13,346 nucleotides of DNA, taken from assembly GCA_030849065.1 (NCBI GenBank), contig JASAON010001326.1, forward strand, positions 1 to 13,346, given 5' to 3'. Positions 1-9,600 of this stretch are shown here, in pieces. This stretch comes from Jaenimonas drosophilae (taxonomy: Eukaryota > Euglenozoa > Kinetoplastea > Trypanosomatida > Trypanosomatidae). How positions within the stretch are numbered: the stretch's first letter is position 1; each line of letters starts with the position of its first letter. The notes below the pieces were generated by a model, which worked only from the letters and a program-made list of their open reading frames with translations, made no database searches and had not been told where the DNA came from. Position numbers and translations under genes: made by a program.

Positions 1-1
1 G

Positions 2-3000
2 TGCTGCACGCCGCGTGAGTTGATTGTGCAGAACAACAACAGTGATGATGTGCTGCTCCTGCGTCGTGTAGAACACCAACATGGAGGTGATGGCCGTGGC
101 GCGACGAACAAATCTGATGATGATGTGTTTCTTGATCTCCTCACTGGACGTGAGTGGCTAGTCAGCCCACGTGATGGCCCTCGCTCACATCGCCACACGC
201 CAACCTCCGCCGCAAATGACGCGCGTGTATCTGCACCTCGGATGATTCATCTTCATTCCGCAGCCAACAACATCAGCAAACACAACGCAGGCACACAAAC
301 ACACGTGTACGCTTCCGCCACGACACAAACAATGGCAGCTCACACATCCTCATCCGATCAACAACCTTTCATGTTGCTCGTACCCAGCCATCGCAACAGC
401 AGCAGAGATCATCCACGCACATCACGCGATGGCTTCTTCATGTTTGGAGATGTACCAACGTACTCCACGCGTACACTGGATAGCGTTGGCACACAAACTG
501 CTCGAGAGGCCACTTCAACGATTGCGGTACAAACGCATTTTCTCGAACAACGCCACACAGTTGGCACAAGCGATGCAGAAGTGGGTGTAGATGCAGCTCC
601 ACGACGTACCGAAGCTCTCCTCATCACCCCCACCGAGGCTGGATTGTGTGCGCGACGGATCTCCATCAACGCATCTCATCGAACAAGTGCTTCAGGGAGC
701 ACACACAGCCCCCAAACAGTACGTCATCCGCTGCCGGCCAACGCAAGTGCTTTTCCTTCAACACAGCATCATTCATTCCAGGATGTTGCGTTGGATGATC
801 TGCACTTACAGCATCCACAAGACAGTTTTACGAATAATGGTGCTCAACGTCCTCACCAACAGCAACAACACCGTTTCAGCTTTCTCACTGTTGATGGCGG
901 AGCCAACACATCGCCCATGATGATGAGTGATGAACGCCAAATTGGTGCCAACGCAGATGTCGGGCGTGTGGCAGGTTACACCAACTCACCATCCTTAACC
1001 ACGCAGCGACAAGAACGTGCACGAGAAGAGCACAGCGATGATACACGTACATCCACCTCCATGATGCATTCCATGGCAACACAAACGGTGCGGGTTGAAG
1101 GTGGCACCTATGCGTGGGAGGAGCCGTCCGTCAGTCATCCACGTGTGCGCGAGCACAACCCCTCCACGAGTACGCGGCGCCATGTGTTGGAGCCACGTAT
1201 TCCATCCGCAACACCATCAGCAGTGGTGCGTGCGATGCAGCAGCACACATCATCATCTGCCGCGATGATCTCGGTTGATCGAAGCCCACCATCCACAGCC
1301 AACATGATGCATCAACGTGTTGGGGCACCCCCACTTGGTTGCTCCAGCGTTGGCACGCAACACAACCAAGTGGCGGATATTCATGTACTCCGCACCAACC
1401 AGAACATGCTGATGACGATGAGCTCGCCTAACTTTCGGTCATCCACGGAAGAAGGTGCGTCTGCACGTGGTACGGAGCTCAGCGATGTACGCCAACGACC
1501 ACATGTGCAACAAGCGGTTGGCATCTCACCTCCCGTGTCAGGACGTACCACACCGCATCGACCATCTCCACGTGCAATGAGCGCGCAACACAATTCTTCA
1601 GACCATGCACATCATGATGCGGATGTAGATGTGGAGGAGGATCATCACGACCTCATCACCCCACGCTACCACCTCAACGCTCTTCCACCACGCAACATTG
1701 ATGACGAAGATGGATCGCCACATGATGCATCACCTCTCTTCGTGGACCCTCCACACACACATCGACGACTGCAACACAACACACACCCTCGACGAACACA
1801 AAAGACACGTGATGATGATCAGCAACTGGATCTGGAGCACACCTTTGTGGAGATGCGTGTTTGGGAGCAGGGCAATCCACCAAAACATGACGACGACGCT
1901 GGCGCAGCAGTACCATCTTCCGCACCACAACGACGTGTGACACGTCGCAACAAGTGGGGTATGCCGTCGTTGAAGAAGAAGAAGGCACCACGCTCGCTGG
2001 CTCAACGTGTAGAACGAACGTGGAAACGAGCAATGAAGCGTGCAGCAACGGTGGCCACATCAGGCCAACCACAAAACAACAAACACAGACAATCATTTTC
2101 CCAAATGAAGATGCATCGACCAACACGTGGCGATGATATAGACGATGCACCAGCATCATTTACGAAGCAACAACCATCAAGGAAGTTATCTGAGAAGTGG
2201 TTGGGACCTCCAGACTCATTTGTGTTTCCATCACCCAGTGCTGCTGCACAACATCCACGTCGTGGAGTACATGATCACGCACATGCCCACGATACGGCAT
2301 CTCGCGGAGCTCATCCATCATCATCTTCATCGCCATGTGTTCGTCGCGTGGATGAAGATGGACGAAGACCAACTCCGAGAGCTCAACGCTTTGCATTCCT
2401 GCGGCGTCGGCGAAGCGTTGGCCGTCAACGGCGTGTACGACGAGCACGACGATCTCCTCCACGCGTCTCTCTGGTCGCGCAACAACACATCTACGCAGAT
2501 CAACGAGTAACTGGGCCACGGTTTGTGTTTCTTCGTCGACGTTGGAGTGCTCAGCGTGCATACAGACATCATGCTCATACACACACGGCAACGCAGGAAC
2601 ATGGTGGCGGAAAAGCTAGTGACGTACCACCACCACAGCGTATGCAGAGGCGTAGGAATAAACAATCTGAAGAGGAGCACCCGCAACGGCAGTCTATGCA
2701 TCATGATGTTGTTGCAGCAACAAAACCACACACGAGCACATCATCACCGGCGGCACGTACGAAGATTATGGCTGATGTTGATCGTCACCATCATCACGAG
2801 CGCAATATGGATGCACGCCCAGCAACACACAGGTTGCCACGCTATACGCAACTATCTCGCATCAAATCATCCACGGCAAAGTGGGTGCAGGTGCAACGCA
2901 GCCGAAGCGTTCGTCTTCCTCGTGCTCCATCCAGTCGCAAACGCACCATCACACGCTATGCGCGTCGTCGTACACATCAACGAGCTCAACAACAACAACA

Positions 3001-5710
3001 ACAACCTTCGCTGCATCTACAAGAGCCAGAGGCATCTCCATACGTTCCTGCTCGGCCTGGATCACGAAAGCTTCGTGTGCGTCGTTATACACGCGTGCGA
3101 GCTCCGTTGATGGTACGACCAAATCGCGCAGCCTTATTGCGTGCAGTACATGGGAAAGAGGCTCGAGGCCCACATGACCGTTGTGCTGTGTGCCATCATC
3201 ATCAACTCCGTCATGGAGATGTGCATCACCACGGCAACGTTGCTCGGCGAAAGCCATCCTTGAAGGCTGCTGCTGCACCACCACCAAAGATGAAGAAGCA
3301 TCCATCTCCATCCTCTCCCTACACGCCTGCACGTCCTGGATCTCGACCTCTGCGCGCACAACGTACACATCAACATCAACAACAACAACGTCACCGTGCT
3401 GTGAGTAGAAGCGTGACGAACTCTGGCAGAGATCGTTGGTGTGCTGCGTGCGTACGCCATGATGCCATCACAACCACCGTGAAGGTACTGCAACGTGCGG
3501 AGGTTGCCTCGTCTCCCTACACACCAACAAGGCCTGGCTCACGACGATTGCGCATGAAGAAGAATTCATCCATGCAACAACGTACATCACTGCCCGTGCA
3601 TGTGCGTGTACCAAAGAACGCATCAACAAACGGGAAGCAAACGCACGCAGCGCCAATTCAGAAGCAGCATGTACCCGTATCACATGGTGATGCTGTTGCT
3701 CGTACAACACATGCATCGCCACAACAAACACATTCTCGTCGATCTCAACCATTTGCACCTGTCGCTCACACAGCTCCATTTGTTGTTGGTCGTATGCAGA
3801 GGTATGCCATCACACCTCCAGAATCATCTCCCTATGTTCCTGCACGTGTTGGTGCTAGGACGCTACGAACACAACCACGGCGCAAAGGGCATCATCGCCG
3901 AGATTCTGAAGATCAGCCTCAACAGCATCCAACGACAACTACAACACCTCATCAGAAGAGAACAGATGATGTTGGGAAGAACTCCTCACACATGACGAAG
4001 GATGGTGCTGATGCACCGCCTTCAGCCACTGTGAATGATGATGATGCTCTTCGTGCTCAACGACGATGGAGATCTCGACGAGTTCGGCCGCTGGGAATGC
4101 GTGCGTTGGTGCGTCGATGGATCAACGTAGCGCCGCGTGTTTATCAGCATCTTAGTACGCCGCCATCACCTCTTCTCACCTCATCTGCTCCACGACGTAC
4201 AAGATCCTCGCCACAACGGCAAAAACAAGAAGCCAGGAAGGCTCGACGTTTGCATCATGATTCACGGCAACCACCACAGGTTGATGTTGATGCACCGGTG
4301 AAGGTTCCTTCATCATCTCCTCATTTAGTAGATGATGATGGAGTACGTAGCTCACGCAGCAATGATCCGCAACAAGTTGTGGTTCCAACCACATCGTCTG
4401 ACGCAGATGATGATGTTCTCAGTAGCTTGAGCAGCACTTCACGAAGGAGCAGCAACAAGGACAATGGTACGATAGAGTCTGTAGATGCGTTGCCACTGGA
4501 TGATGGTGTGGCTGTATCTCATCCGCACCAAGATGCAGATGAACCACTTCACGACGAACACATCAACGCCACGTCACCGACGACGAAGGAAAAACGTCGT
4601 GTTGCTGCTGCATCCGCTGCCACACACCTCCTTCGTCGGCAGCACGACGTACGCCGCCAAAGTAGTCGCACCCACTCCAGCTCACCACGACGTCAGCTGC
4701 GTCTTCGTCAAACACACAGCCGCCAACAACCAAACAACAACAACAAGAACAGGAACAGGAAGAAACCATCGTCCAAGGCACAAAAAAACATGTGGATCCC
4801 GCAACATCGTGTACGCCAGCAACATGAGCAGCCATGGTCTGTACGTCGTCGCCGCTTTCGCCATCGATATCTCCGTCGCCCACCAACACCACTTCTTCAT
4901 CGATTTGCTGCGTACTACGAGACCTCAACCATGGCACGCGTGCATCACCGATGGATGCATCACCCACGCCAAGATGATTCACCACGCAATGTTCCTCTGT
5001 CAAACCCCAAAACAAGGAGAAAACGCCACATCCTTCATGAAGAACGCACACGCTTGAGGAAGGAACTACGCAGGCTTCGTCGGATGGCACACGACCGCCA
5101 CTCCACACAACATCATCGCATGAAGTTATACATCACTGAGCTACGTCGTGGAGATGGATTCAGCAAACAACTTCGTTTTGTTCCGTATGAATCCGCGCAT
5201 ACCGTCGTCGTTGCCGCACCCAAGGGCCTTCATCTACGCTCATCATCACCACCTAAGCCAGCACGACGAGTGGCAGATGAAGATGATGTGCATGTGGCAC
5301 ATCATCCTGGCCAAGAACTTCTTCATGAGCTTCCACAGCCGCTCACACACCACGAGCAGGAACATGTGTTTGCGGGCAATATCAGTAAGGAGCTACGACG
5401 TCGCGCGCAACGTATTCGCCAAGTGAATACCGTTGATGTACGCGTGGATGTGCATCGACGTGCATCGCTTGAGAAGCAACACGCTTATCAATCATTGATG
5501 CAGCATCTCAAGTACGACGGTGAGGATGGAAGAGATGATGTAGATGCACATCAACAACAACAACAAGAAGAAACCAAGAAGAGGCGCGAGGGTCTGCGAG
5601 CACGTCTGGCCACGTTGCAACAGCGCTACGCCAACAACCTCGGATGCCGCTATTTGATGAACGAAACAAACACCACGGAGAATGAGATGATCTCCGGAAC
5701 ATCAACATAA
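2..5710 (+). CDS. Large repetitive, mostly disordered protein, 5' end outside window (gene 1)
   Basis: I do not recognise this protein. The frame is open from the first full codon at base 2 to TAA at 5708-5710, giving 1902 visible residues with no stop. The first in-frame ATG is only at 242, so the true start probably lies upstream; a TTG at base 20 has no support as a start in a eukaryote. Numbering from base 2: residues about 90-460 are Ser/Thr/His-rich with six TQT-like motifs; about 645-1430 are strongly basic, with three F/W-hydrophobic-RRR-type motifs and four SPYxPxRxGxRxLR motifs; about 1425-1525 form an acidic patch; about 1530-1720 are basic again; the last 200 residues are charged and helix-prone, probably partly coiled coil (KELRRRAQRIRQ and RARLATLQQRYANN regions). 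No signal peptide or membrane segment is visible. Multivalent motifs and basic repeats suggest a scaffold, perhaps cytoskeletal, but this is inference. Certain as a coding region, unknown in function. Confidence 0.88.
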   Translation, partial: CCTPRELIVQNNNSDDVLLLRRVEHQHGGDGRGATNKSDDDVFLDLLTGREWLVSPRDGPRSHRHTPTSAANDARVSAPRMIHLHSAANNISKHNAGTQTHVYASATTQTMAAHTSSSDQQPFMLLVPSHRNSSRDHPRTSRDGFFMFGDVPTYSTRTLDSVGTQTAREATSTIAVQTHFLEQRHTVGTSDAEVGVDAAPRRTEALLITPTEAGLCARRISINASHRTSASGSTHSPQTVRHPLPANASAFPSTQHHSFQDVALDDLHLQHPQDSFTNNGAQRPHQQQQHRFSFLTVDGGANTSPMMMSDERQIGANADVGRVAGYTNSPSLTTQRQERAREEHSDDTRTSTSMMHSMATQTVRVEGGTYAWEEPSVSHPRVREHNPSTSTRRHVLEPRIPSATPSAVVRAMQQHTSSSAAMISVDRSPPSTANMMHQRVGAPPLGCSSVGTQHNQVADIHVLRTNQNMLMTMSSPNFRSSTEEGASARGTELSDVRQRPHVQQAVGISPPVSGRTTPHRPSPRAMSAQHNSSDHAHHDADVDVEEDHHDLITPRYHLNALPPRNIDDEDGSPHDASPLFVDPPHTHRRLQHNTHPRRTQKTRDDDQQLDLEHTFVEMRVWEQGNPPKHDDDAGAAVPSSAPQRRVTRRNKWGMPSLKKKKAPRSLAQRVERTWKRAMKRAATVATSGQPQNNKHRQSFSQMKMHRPTRGDDIDDAPASFTKQQPSRKLSEKWLGPPDSFVFPSPSAAAQHPRRGVHDHAHAHDTASRGAHPSSSSSPCVRRVDEDGRRPTPRAQRFAFLRRRRSVGRQRRVRRARRSPPRVSLVAQQHIYADQRVTGPRFVFLRRRWSAQRAYRHHAHTHTATQEHGGGKASDVPPPQRMQRRRNKQSEEEHPQRQSMHHDVVAATKPHTSTSSPAARTKIMADVDRHHHHERNMDARPATHRLPRYTQLSRIKSSTAKWVQVQRSRSVRLPRAPSSRKRTITRYARRRTHQRAQQQQQQPSLHLQEPEASPYVPARPGSRKLRVRRYTRVRAPLMVRPNRAALLRAVHGKEARGPHDRCAVCHHHQLRHGDVHHHGNVARRKPSLKAAAAPPPKMKKHPSPSSPYTPARPGSRPLRAQRTHQHQQQQRHRAVSRSVTNSGRDRWCAACVRHDAITTTVKVLQRAEVASSPYTPTRPGSRRLRMKKNSSMQQRTSLPVHVRVPKNASTNGKQTHAAPIQKQHVPVSHGDAVARTTHASPQQTHSRRSQPFAPVAHTAPFVVGRMQRYAITPPESSPYVPARVGARTLRTQPRRKGHHRRDSEDQPQQHPTTTTTPHQKRTDDVGKNSSHMTKDGADAPPSATVNDDDALRAQRRWRSRRVRPLGMRALVRRWINVAPRVYQHLSTPPSPLLTSSAPRRTRSSPQRQKQEARKARRLHHDSRQPPQVDVDAPVKVPSSSPHLVDDDGVRSSRSNDPQQVVVPTTSSDADDDVLSSLSSTSRRSSNKDNGTIESVDALPLDDGVAVSHPHQDADEPLHDEHINATSPTTKEKRRVAAASAATHLLRRQHDVRRQSSRTHSSSPRRQLRLRQTHSRQQPNNNNKNRNRKKPSSKAQKNMWIPQHRVRQQHEQPWSVRRRRFRHRYLRRPPTPLLHRFAAYYETSTMARVHHRWMHHPRQDDSPRNVPLSNPKTRRKRHILHEERTRLRKELRRLRRMAHDRHSTQHHRMKLYITELRRGDGFSKQLRFVPYESAHTVVVAAPKGLHLRSSSPPKPARRVADEDDVHVAHHPGQELLHELPQPLTHHEQEHVFAGNISKELRRRAQRIRQVNTVDVRVDVHRRASLEKQHAYQSLMQHLKYDGEDGRDDVDAHQQQQQEETKKRREGLRARLATLQQRYANNLGCRYLMNETNTTENEMISGTST
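293..1363 (+). repeat. Array of six TQT-like motifs (candidate LC8 dynein light chain ligands) in gene 1
   Basis: Within gene 1 the tripeptide TQT or a close variant occurs at bases 293-301 (AGTQT), 323-331 (ATTQT), 491-499 (VGTQT), 527-535 (IAVQT), 1079-1087 (MATQT) and 1355-1363 (VGTQH, degenerate). The residue before the triplet is small (G, T or A) in each case. LC8-type dynein light chains are known to bind short linear motifs in disordered regions anchored on TQT, often several per partner. The setting here (disordered, multivalent, irregular spacing) fits that class. The binding assignment is an inference; the motifs themselves are read directly. Confidence 0.55.
2390..2911 (+). repeat. 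Three copies of a basic R[FW]xxLRRRxS-like motif in gene 1
   Basis: Three short segments resemble one another: RFAFLRRRRSVGR (FAFLRRRRS starts at base 2390), RFVFLRRRWSAQR (FVFLRRRWS starts at 2522) and the weaker KWVQVQRSRSVRL (starts at 2879). The common pattern is a basic residue, an aromatic, alternating hydrophobic residues, a basic run, then Ser. Copies one and two are 44 residues apart. They sit just upstream of the SPY repeats, in the same basic region. Function unknown; such Arg-rich modules could bind nucleic acid or acidic tubulin tails. The third copy is the least certain. Confidence 0.5.
2987..3004 (+). repeat. (CAA)6 microsatellite coding for polyglutamine in gene 1
   Basis: Six pure CAA codons give a run of six Gln between the basic TRYARRRTHQ segment and the first SPY repeat. 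Shorter CAA runs occur elsewhere in the gene, for example five codons at 5552-5566. A site of possible length variation between strains. Confidence 0.85.
3035..3877 (+). repeat. Four-copy SPYxPxRxGxRxLR repeat in gene 1
   Basis: Four 17-residue copies begin at 3035 (SPYVPARPGSRKLRVRR), 3314 (SPYTPARPGSRPLRAQR), 3512 (SPYTPTRPGSRRLRMKK) and 3827 (SPYVPARVGARTLRTQP). Spacing is uneven: 93, 66 and 105 residues. Each is preceded by Ala or Ser. Codons for invariant residues differ: the Leu of xLR is ctt, ctg, ttg and cta in the four copies, and the Arg after PA/PT is cgg, cgt, agg and cgt. That points to old repeats conserved at protein level rather than recent DNA slippage. The basic, Pro-rich, SP-containing motif is reminiscent of microtubule- or acidic-surface-binding repeats, but I know no named family with this sequence. 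Confidence 0.85.
3182..3451 (+). other. Paired CAxC motifs in the linkers of the SPY repeats
   Basis: After SPY copy 1 the linker contains DRCAVCHHHQ (CAVC at 3182-3193), and after SPY copy 2 it contains DRWCAACVRHD (CAAC at 3440-3451). Both have Asp-Arg just before and His shortly after the second Cys. Cys is very rare in this protein, so four of roughly nine Cys residues falling in two matching positions is notable. They may be relics of a larger repeat unit (SPY motif plus CAxC linker) or a metal or redox site. No complete zinc-finger pattern can be drawn, and the third linker lacks it. Confidence 0.45.
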
Positions 5711-6220
5711 TTATGCACTCACGTGTGGTTGTGATGATGTGCTTCAGCTTATGGAATGTATCTGCTACATGTATGCCAGAACATGATCCGCACTTCACGT
5801 TGGTATTTGCTCCCACCCATGAAATGGTGTAACTGATGTGGTTCTCTGAGATGATTTTGTGTGTGAATCACAAATTCTGCGTGACGAGACACGCATCAAC
5901 TACACAATCTTCTTCACTCCTTCTTCATTCTCTGTCTTTTGGTTATTGAAGTGTTGTTGTTTCTACAGTTATATCCTTAATTTTGTACATCATCCACATC
6001 TTTTTTTTTTTTACTTTCTTCGCTTGTGTGTTTGTGCAACATCTCTTGCGTACTCATCAACAATCACGTCGTGTATGTTGGCCATCTTCTAGACATACAC
6101 GTAGAATCCGTATTACTTATACACTTCATGTAAATCAGCCTCCCACACACACGTACACACAGAGATCTCGCCAACACACACTACTTCATTCTTTTCGTGT
6201 TATATCACCTACACACGTGA
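5711..6220 (+). other. Intergenic spacer: gene 1 3' UTR and polyadenylation region
   Basis: No convincing gene is seen. The stretch should hold the 3' UTR of gene 1. It contains two pyrimidine-rich tracts (5908-5940 and T12 at 6001-6012 extending to 6022) that are each followed at a distance by AG (5950-5951, 5967-5968, 6091-6092), and a CA-rich stretch near 6144-6160. In kinetoplastids poly(A) addition of the upstream gene is coupled to the downstream acceptor and usually falls a few hundred bases before it, so a site in roughly 5750-6100 would be expected. The exact site cannot be read from sequence. Confidence 0.6.
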
Positions 6221-6258
6221 TTTGTTTTTTTCTTTGTTTGCCGATTAATGTGTTGCAG
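6221..6258 (+). promoter_or_regulatory. Predicted spliced-leader acceptor for gene 2 (pyrimidine tract + AG)
   Basis: A T-rich tract at 6221-6239 is followed 18 bases later by TTGCAG, with the AG at 6257-6258. The predicted leader from 6259 to 6417 (159 nt) contains no ATG, and the first ATG reached is the start of the 1623-codon frame. Acceptors further upstream (AG at 6091-6092 or 5967-5968) would place ATGs at 6126-6128 (immediately followed by TAA) and 6248-6250 ahead of the gene, so they are less attractive. The rule is established for kinetoplastids; its use here depends on that assignment. Confidence 0.6.
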
Positions 6259-6417
6259 GAAACTATCACTTTCGCATATTCTGCTGTATTGATTCTTCCA
6301 CAACAACTGTAGAGTAGGGTTGTGGTGTCGTACACGATTCGTGGCGCAGCAACAACATCATCATCACCTGCAGTGTTATAGCGGTGAGTGATTGGCTTCT
6401 GTTTGCGGCGTGCTTGA

Positions 6418-6663
6418 ATGCACCGTTTACGTGCGATTAACTCCTCGGGAGATGATGATGATGGCGATGATGTTGGCGTTGCGCGCGGGCGGTTTAGACC
6501 TCGTGCGGCGGAGGTGGCGGAGCAACACACACTATGTTCGTTGCCTAACATTGGTCGTCGTGCCGGCGCACCAACGTTGGTGGAGGAGATGAAGGCGGAG
6601 ACGAAGCCATCCGTTGATTTACCAACGGTGGATAGCGGCAACGCCTTGTGGCCACTGCAATCA
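6418..6663 (+). other. N-terminal region of gene 2 shared with gene 3
   Basis: The first 82 residues align with the first 87 or so of gene 3 with only one-residue gaps. The strongest block is CSLPNIGRRAGAP against CSLPSLSRRVDAP, followed by a matching AE..P.V..P.V.S...L..L.S pattern. I count about 18 identities in 44 positions across that block. The first Met of gene 2 lines up with the second in-frame Met of gene 3. The stretch has ordinary complexity, unlike the rest of the protein, so it may be a short conserved domain or anchoring peptide. Confidence 0.65.
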
Positions 6664-9600
6664 CGTGCGGCAGGTCAGAATAATTTGATGAATATAAACA
6701 TGCCCAACAACAACAACAACGAACGCACCTACACGCGTCCGCAACCGTTGGAGGAGATGCCGATGCGAAGCAACACCACCACTACTCATGATGGTGTGGA
6801 GCATTCACCACTCCCTGCAGCAACGCTGGCACCTCAACGTGATTCCCGACAACAGCAACAACAAACAATGAGCGTACGTCCGCCAACACATGATGCATCC
6901 TTTAGCAGCACTTCGCTACCAAGCTCTGCGGTGGATGATGGTAAGCCACTCGCCACTCCTCCATGTGTGCCATCCAACAACAACAACAACAACATCAACC
7001 ACATCCATCATGAAGAAGAAGGTGATGGGTCACATGTGCAGTCCTTCTCTCCACACAAGTCACCAGACACAACGCCACCGCTTGTGCCTCATCATGTTGA
7101 TGCTGATGATGGCACCTCCACCCACTCATCCACTAGCTCCGCACCACATCCACCGACAACAACTTCGCCAGCACAACCAACAACGTTGGCTCCACCGTTG
7201 CAGCGGTCGCGCTCCAATTCATCGTCGTCATTTGCGTACTCCTCTGTTGCGTCTGAACCGCAGTACTCACGCCATGATGCACCACCTGAGGTCTATGCGC
7301 AACAACAACAACAACAACAACGTGCTCCCCACGGTAATGCACAAGATGCATCTTCACAGGAACCGAAAACATCTCCACCCATGAAACAACAACATGACTC
7401 CTTAAACTTCAGTTCATCTACAACCGAATCCTCTGCATCACATCATGTTGTTGCTGATGCCGCATCTCACCTACATACTGCCAACAACGTACACTTACCT
7501 CAAGAACCATCAATACGCGATATATCATCGGAGGTTGATAGTGGTCGCTATGCATCCTCATCATCCTCTACACGTAAATCAGTACGCAACACCAACACAC
7601 CAGAACATCAGCAACCAAATGCACATCATGAAGTACGCAGATCATCATCATCATCATCATCCTCATCACGTCATGAGCATTATGTGGCGTCGTCTACTCG
7701 GCCACAGAATGATCCTCCAGTTGATGAACGTGTGTTGGTTGATGATGATGGGGATGGCGTCTCTTCCCAACCACATATGCAGGAGTTGGTGGTGGAGGTG
7801 CCGCCACTTGCGTTGAAGCCCTTCTTTGCCGCTGAATCGGCGGAGGTGTCGGGAAGCAGTCGTGGCATCAGCCATGAGCACACATTAATTCGTGGAGATA
7901 AACACGATGATGTGCTGCGAACGGAAGAGAGCTCGTTGAGACGCTATCATGAGAGTGGTTCATCGCTGCGTATTCGCTCGGCCAACAAGGAATCATCGGA
8001 GGACGATATACCCACGCCTGACCCATTAACGCACGTTGCTGAACCAACTCCTCAGCAGCCACCGCTACCCTCATCATCATCATCATCATCATCTTTTGCA
8101 AATCATCGTGATGATACTATTTCTCCACATGATGAACCGCATTCTGCACACTGGACCGATGTACGTGGCACGCCGATGGATATGAAGATGGCAGAAGACG
8201 CTTTTCCACAAACAAGAGAGATGCAACAACCTCATCATGAGCATGCAGCTACTACAGACGCGTATCATGTGAGGAACACGAATGATGGTGATGATGATGG
8301 TTATGATGATGATTTCGACGCGGAGGTTGATCCTCTGACGCAACGAAAGCCATCCATGCATTCGTCCACCAACAGTACTGCGCGGAACTCATCTGTGGGG
8401 ATGTTAGAGAAGAAGACAGATGAAGCAACAGCGCAGCATGTTGATGCCGATGAAGATAATGGTGCTCCCACGAAAGACGAACACAAGGAAGTGATGCGCA
8501 GTGCAGAGGTGGCACCAATGACACAGAAGGCATCAGATCGTTTTTCTTCCTTTGTCTCGAGTAGCTTCAACATGGATGATGATGGCGTTCTGAATGTGGA
8601 TGATGCACATCACAAGGTTGAAGATGCTCATCATGTCGTGGAAATGAGCGCGCTACCTAACGTACCGACGAAGCAGGATACTGAAGATCTTCAGAATGCC
8701 AATACCGCCCATGAAAGTGATGATGACGATGAGGATAATGATGATGGTGATGGATATGATGATGATTTTGATGTGGATATTGATCCTCCCGCACAACGAA
8801 AAGCATCATCTATACATTCATCCAACAGCGCTACAAACAAGGCAGCCAACGAAGTTGCAAAGCCCGATGAATCCGCAACGCAGCATGTTGGTGATGATCA
8901 TCATCACAGCCACACTAATAGTTGTGCGTCCAACGACAATGAGGAGGAACGTATCACGCCTATACACAACGACGCCATGATTGCCATCACACAACAGACC
9001 TCGGAACACATTGCTTCCTCTGCAAGTAGCTCCACCCACAGGGACGTTGATCATGATGATGGCTTGGAGGTCAAAGTAGATGATACGCATCATGTGCATG
9101 AAGCTCATAGGAAACAGAAGCACAACAAGCACGATGCAACACACGAAAACACACAAGATGATCTACGCAGCGCTCGAAGGACGCGCAAGAATGGTGCAAG
9201 TGGAGATCCTCATCGACGTACACCAGATGAGGCCCATTCTAGTCTTGTTGTGCCGAAGAGCATCGTTCGCGCACAACCTCCATCTCTGGTTGCATCACCG
9301 ACAAACGCCACACAACATCCTCTGCCATCACTCATCCCACTGAAGCTCACCCGTACCGCTTCCAGTGATGCGCTTGGCGGAGATGCTGGCGCACACACCG
9401 GTGCTGCACCATCATCCTCGACCGCCAGCGATGCTGGAGGTCCATCCTTCGCCAACAGCAGCCATCTCGTGCCTACACATCGCAGCTCCGCCAACAGCTC
9501 TATGCATCAGCCGGTCACATCATCCCCCACAGACCTGCCAAGCTCCCCCAACCTCTCATCGGAGCGGAAGCATTCATCGAGCATCTACACCATTCGTCTT

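Noticed and set aside
20..22. TTG at base 20 as the start codon of gene 1
   Set aside because: The frame is open back to base 2, TTG starts are not expected in a eukaryote, and no splice acceptor precedes it. The gene is treated as 5'-partial.
3182..3451. CAxC pairs as classical zinc fingers
   Set aside because: Spacing between the two pairs is far too long and no second Cys/His pair with standard spacing follows either one. Kept only as a finding.
3035..3877. The SPY repeats as a CRISPR-like or DNA-level repeat array
   Set aside because: The copies are conserved only as protein; DNA identity is moderate, spacing is irregular, and they lie inside an open coding frame.
4563..5108. Antisense frame of 181 codons within gene 1
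   Set aside because: The sense strand is A+C-rich, so the antisense strand lacks stops over long stretches. The sequence is a Val/Cys-rich mirror of the sense repeats and has no acceptor context; all inferred genes run the other way.
5859..6312. Short + strand frames in the first spacer with Phe/Tyr/Ile-rich residues
   Set aside because: They are translations of T-rich tracts, start at non-ATG codons or sit upstream of the predicted acceptor, and show no recognisable protein features.
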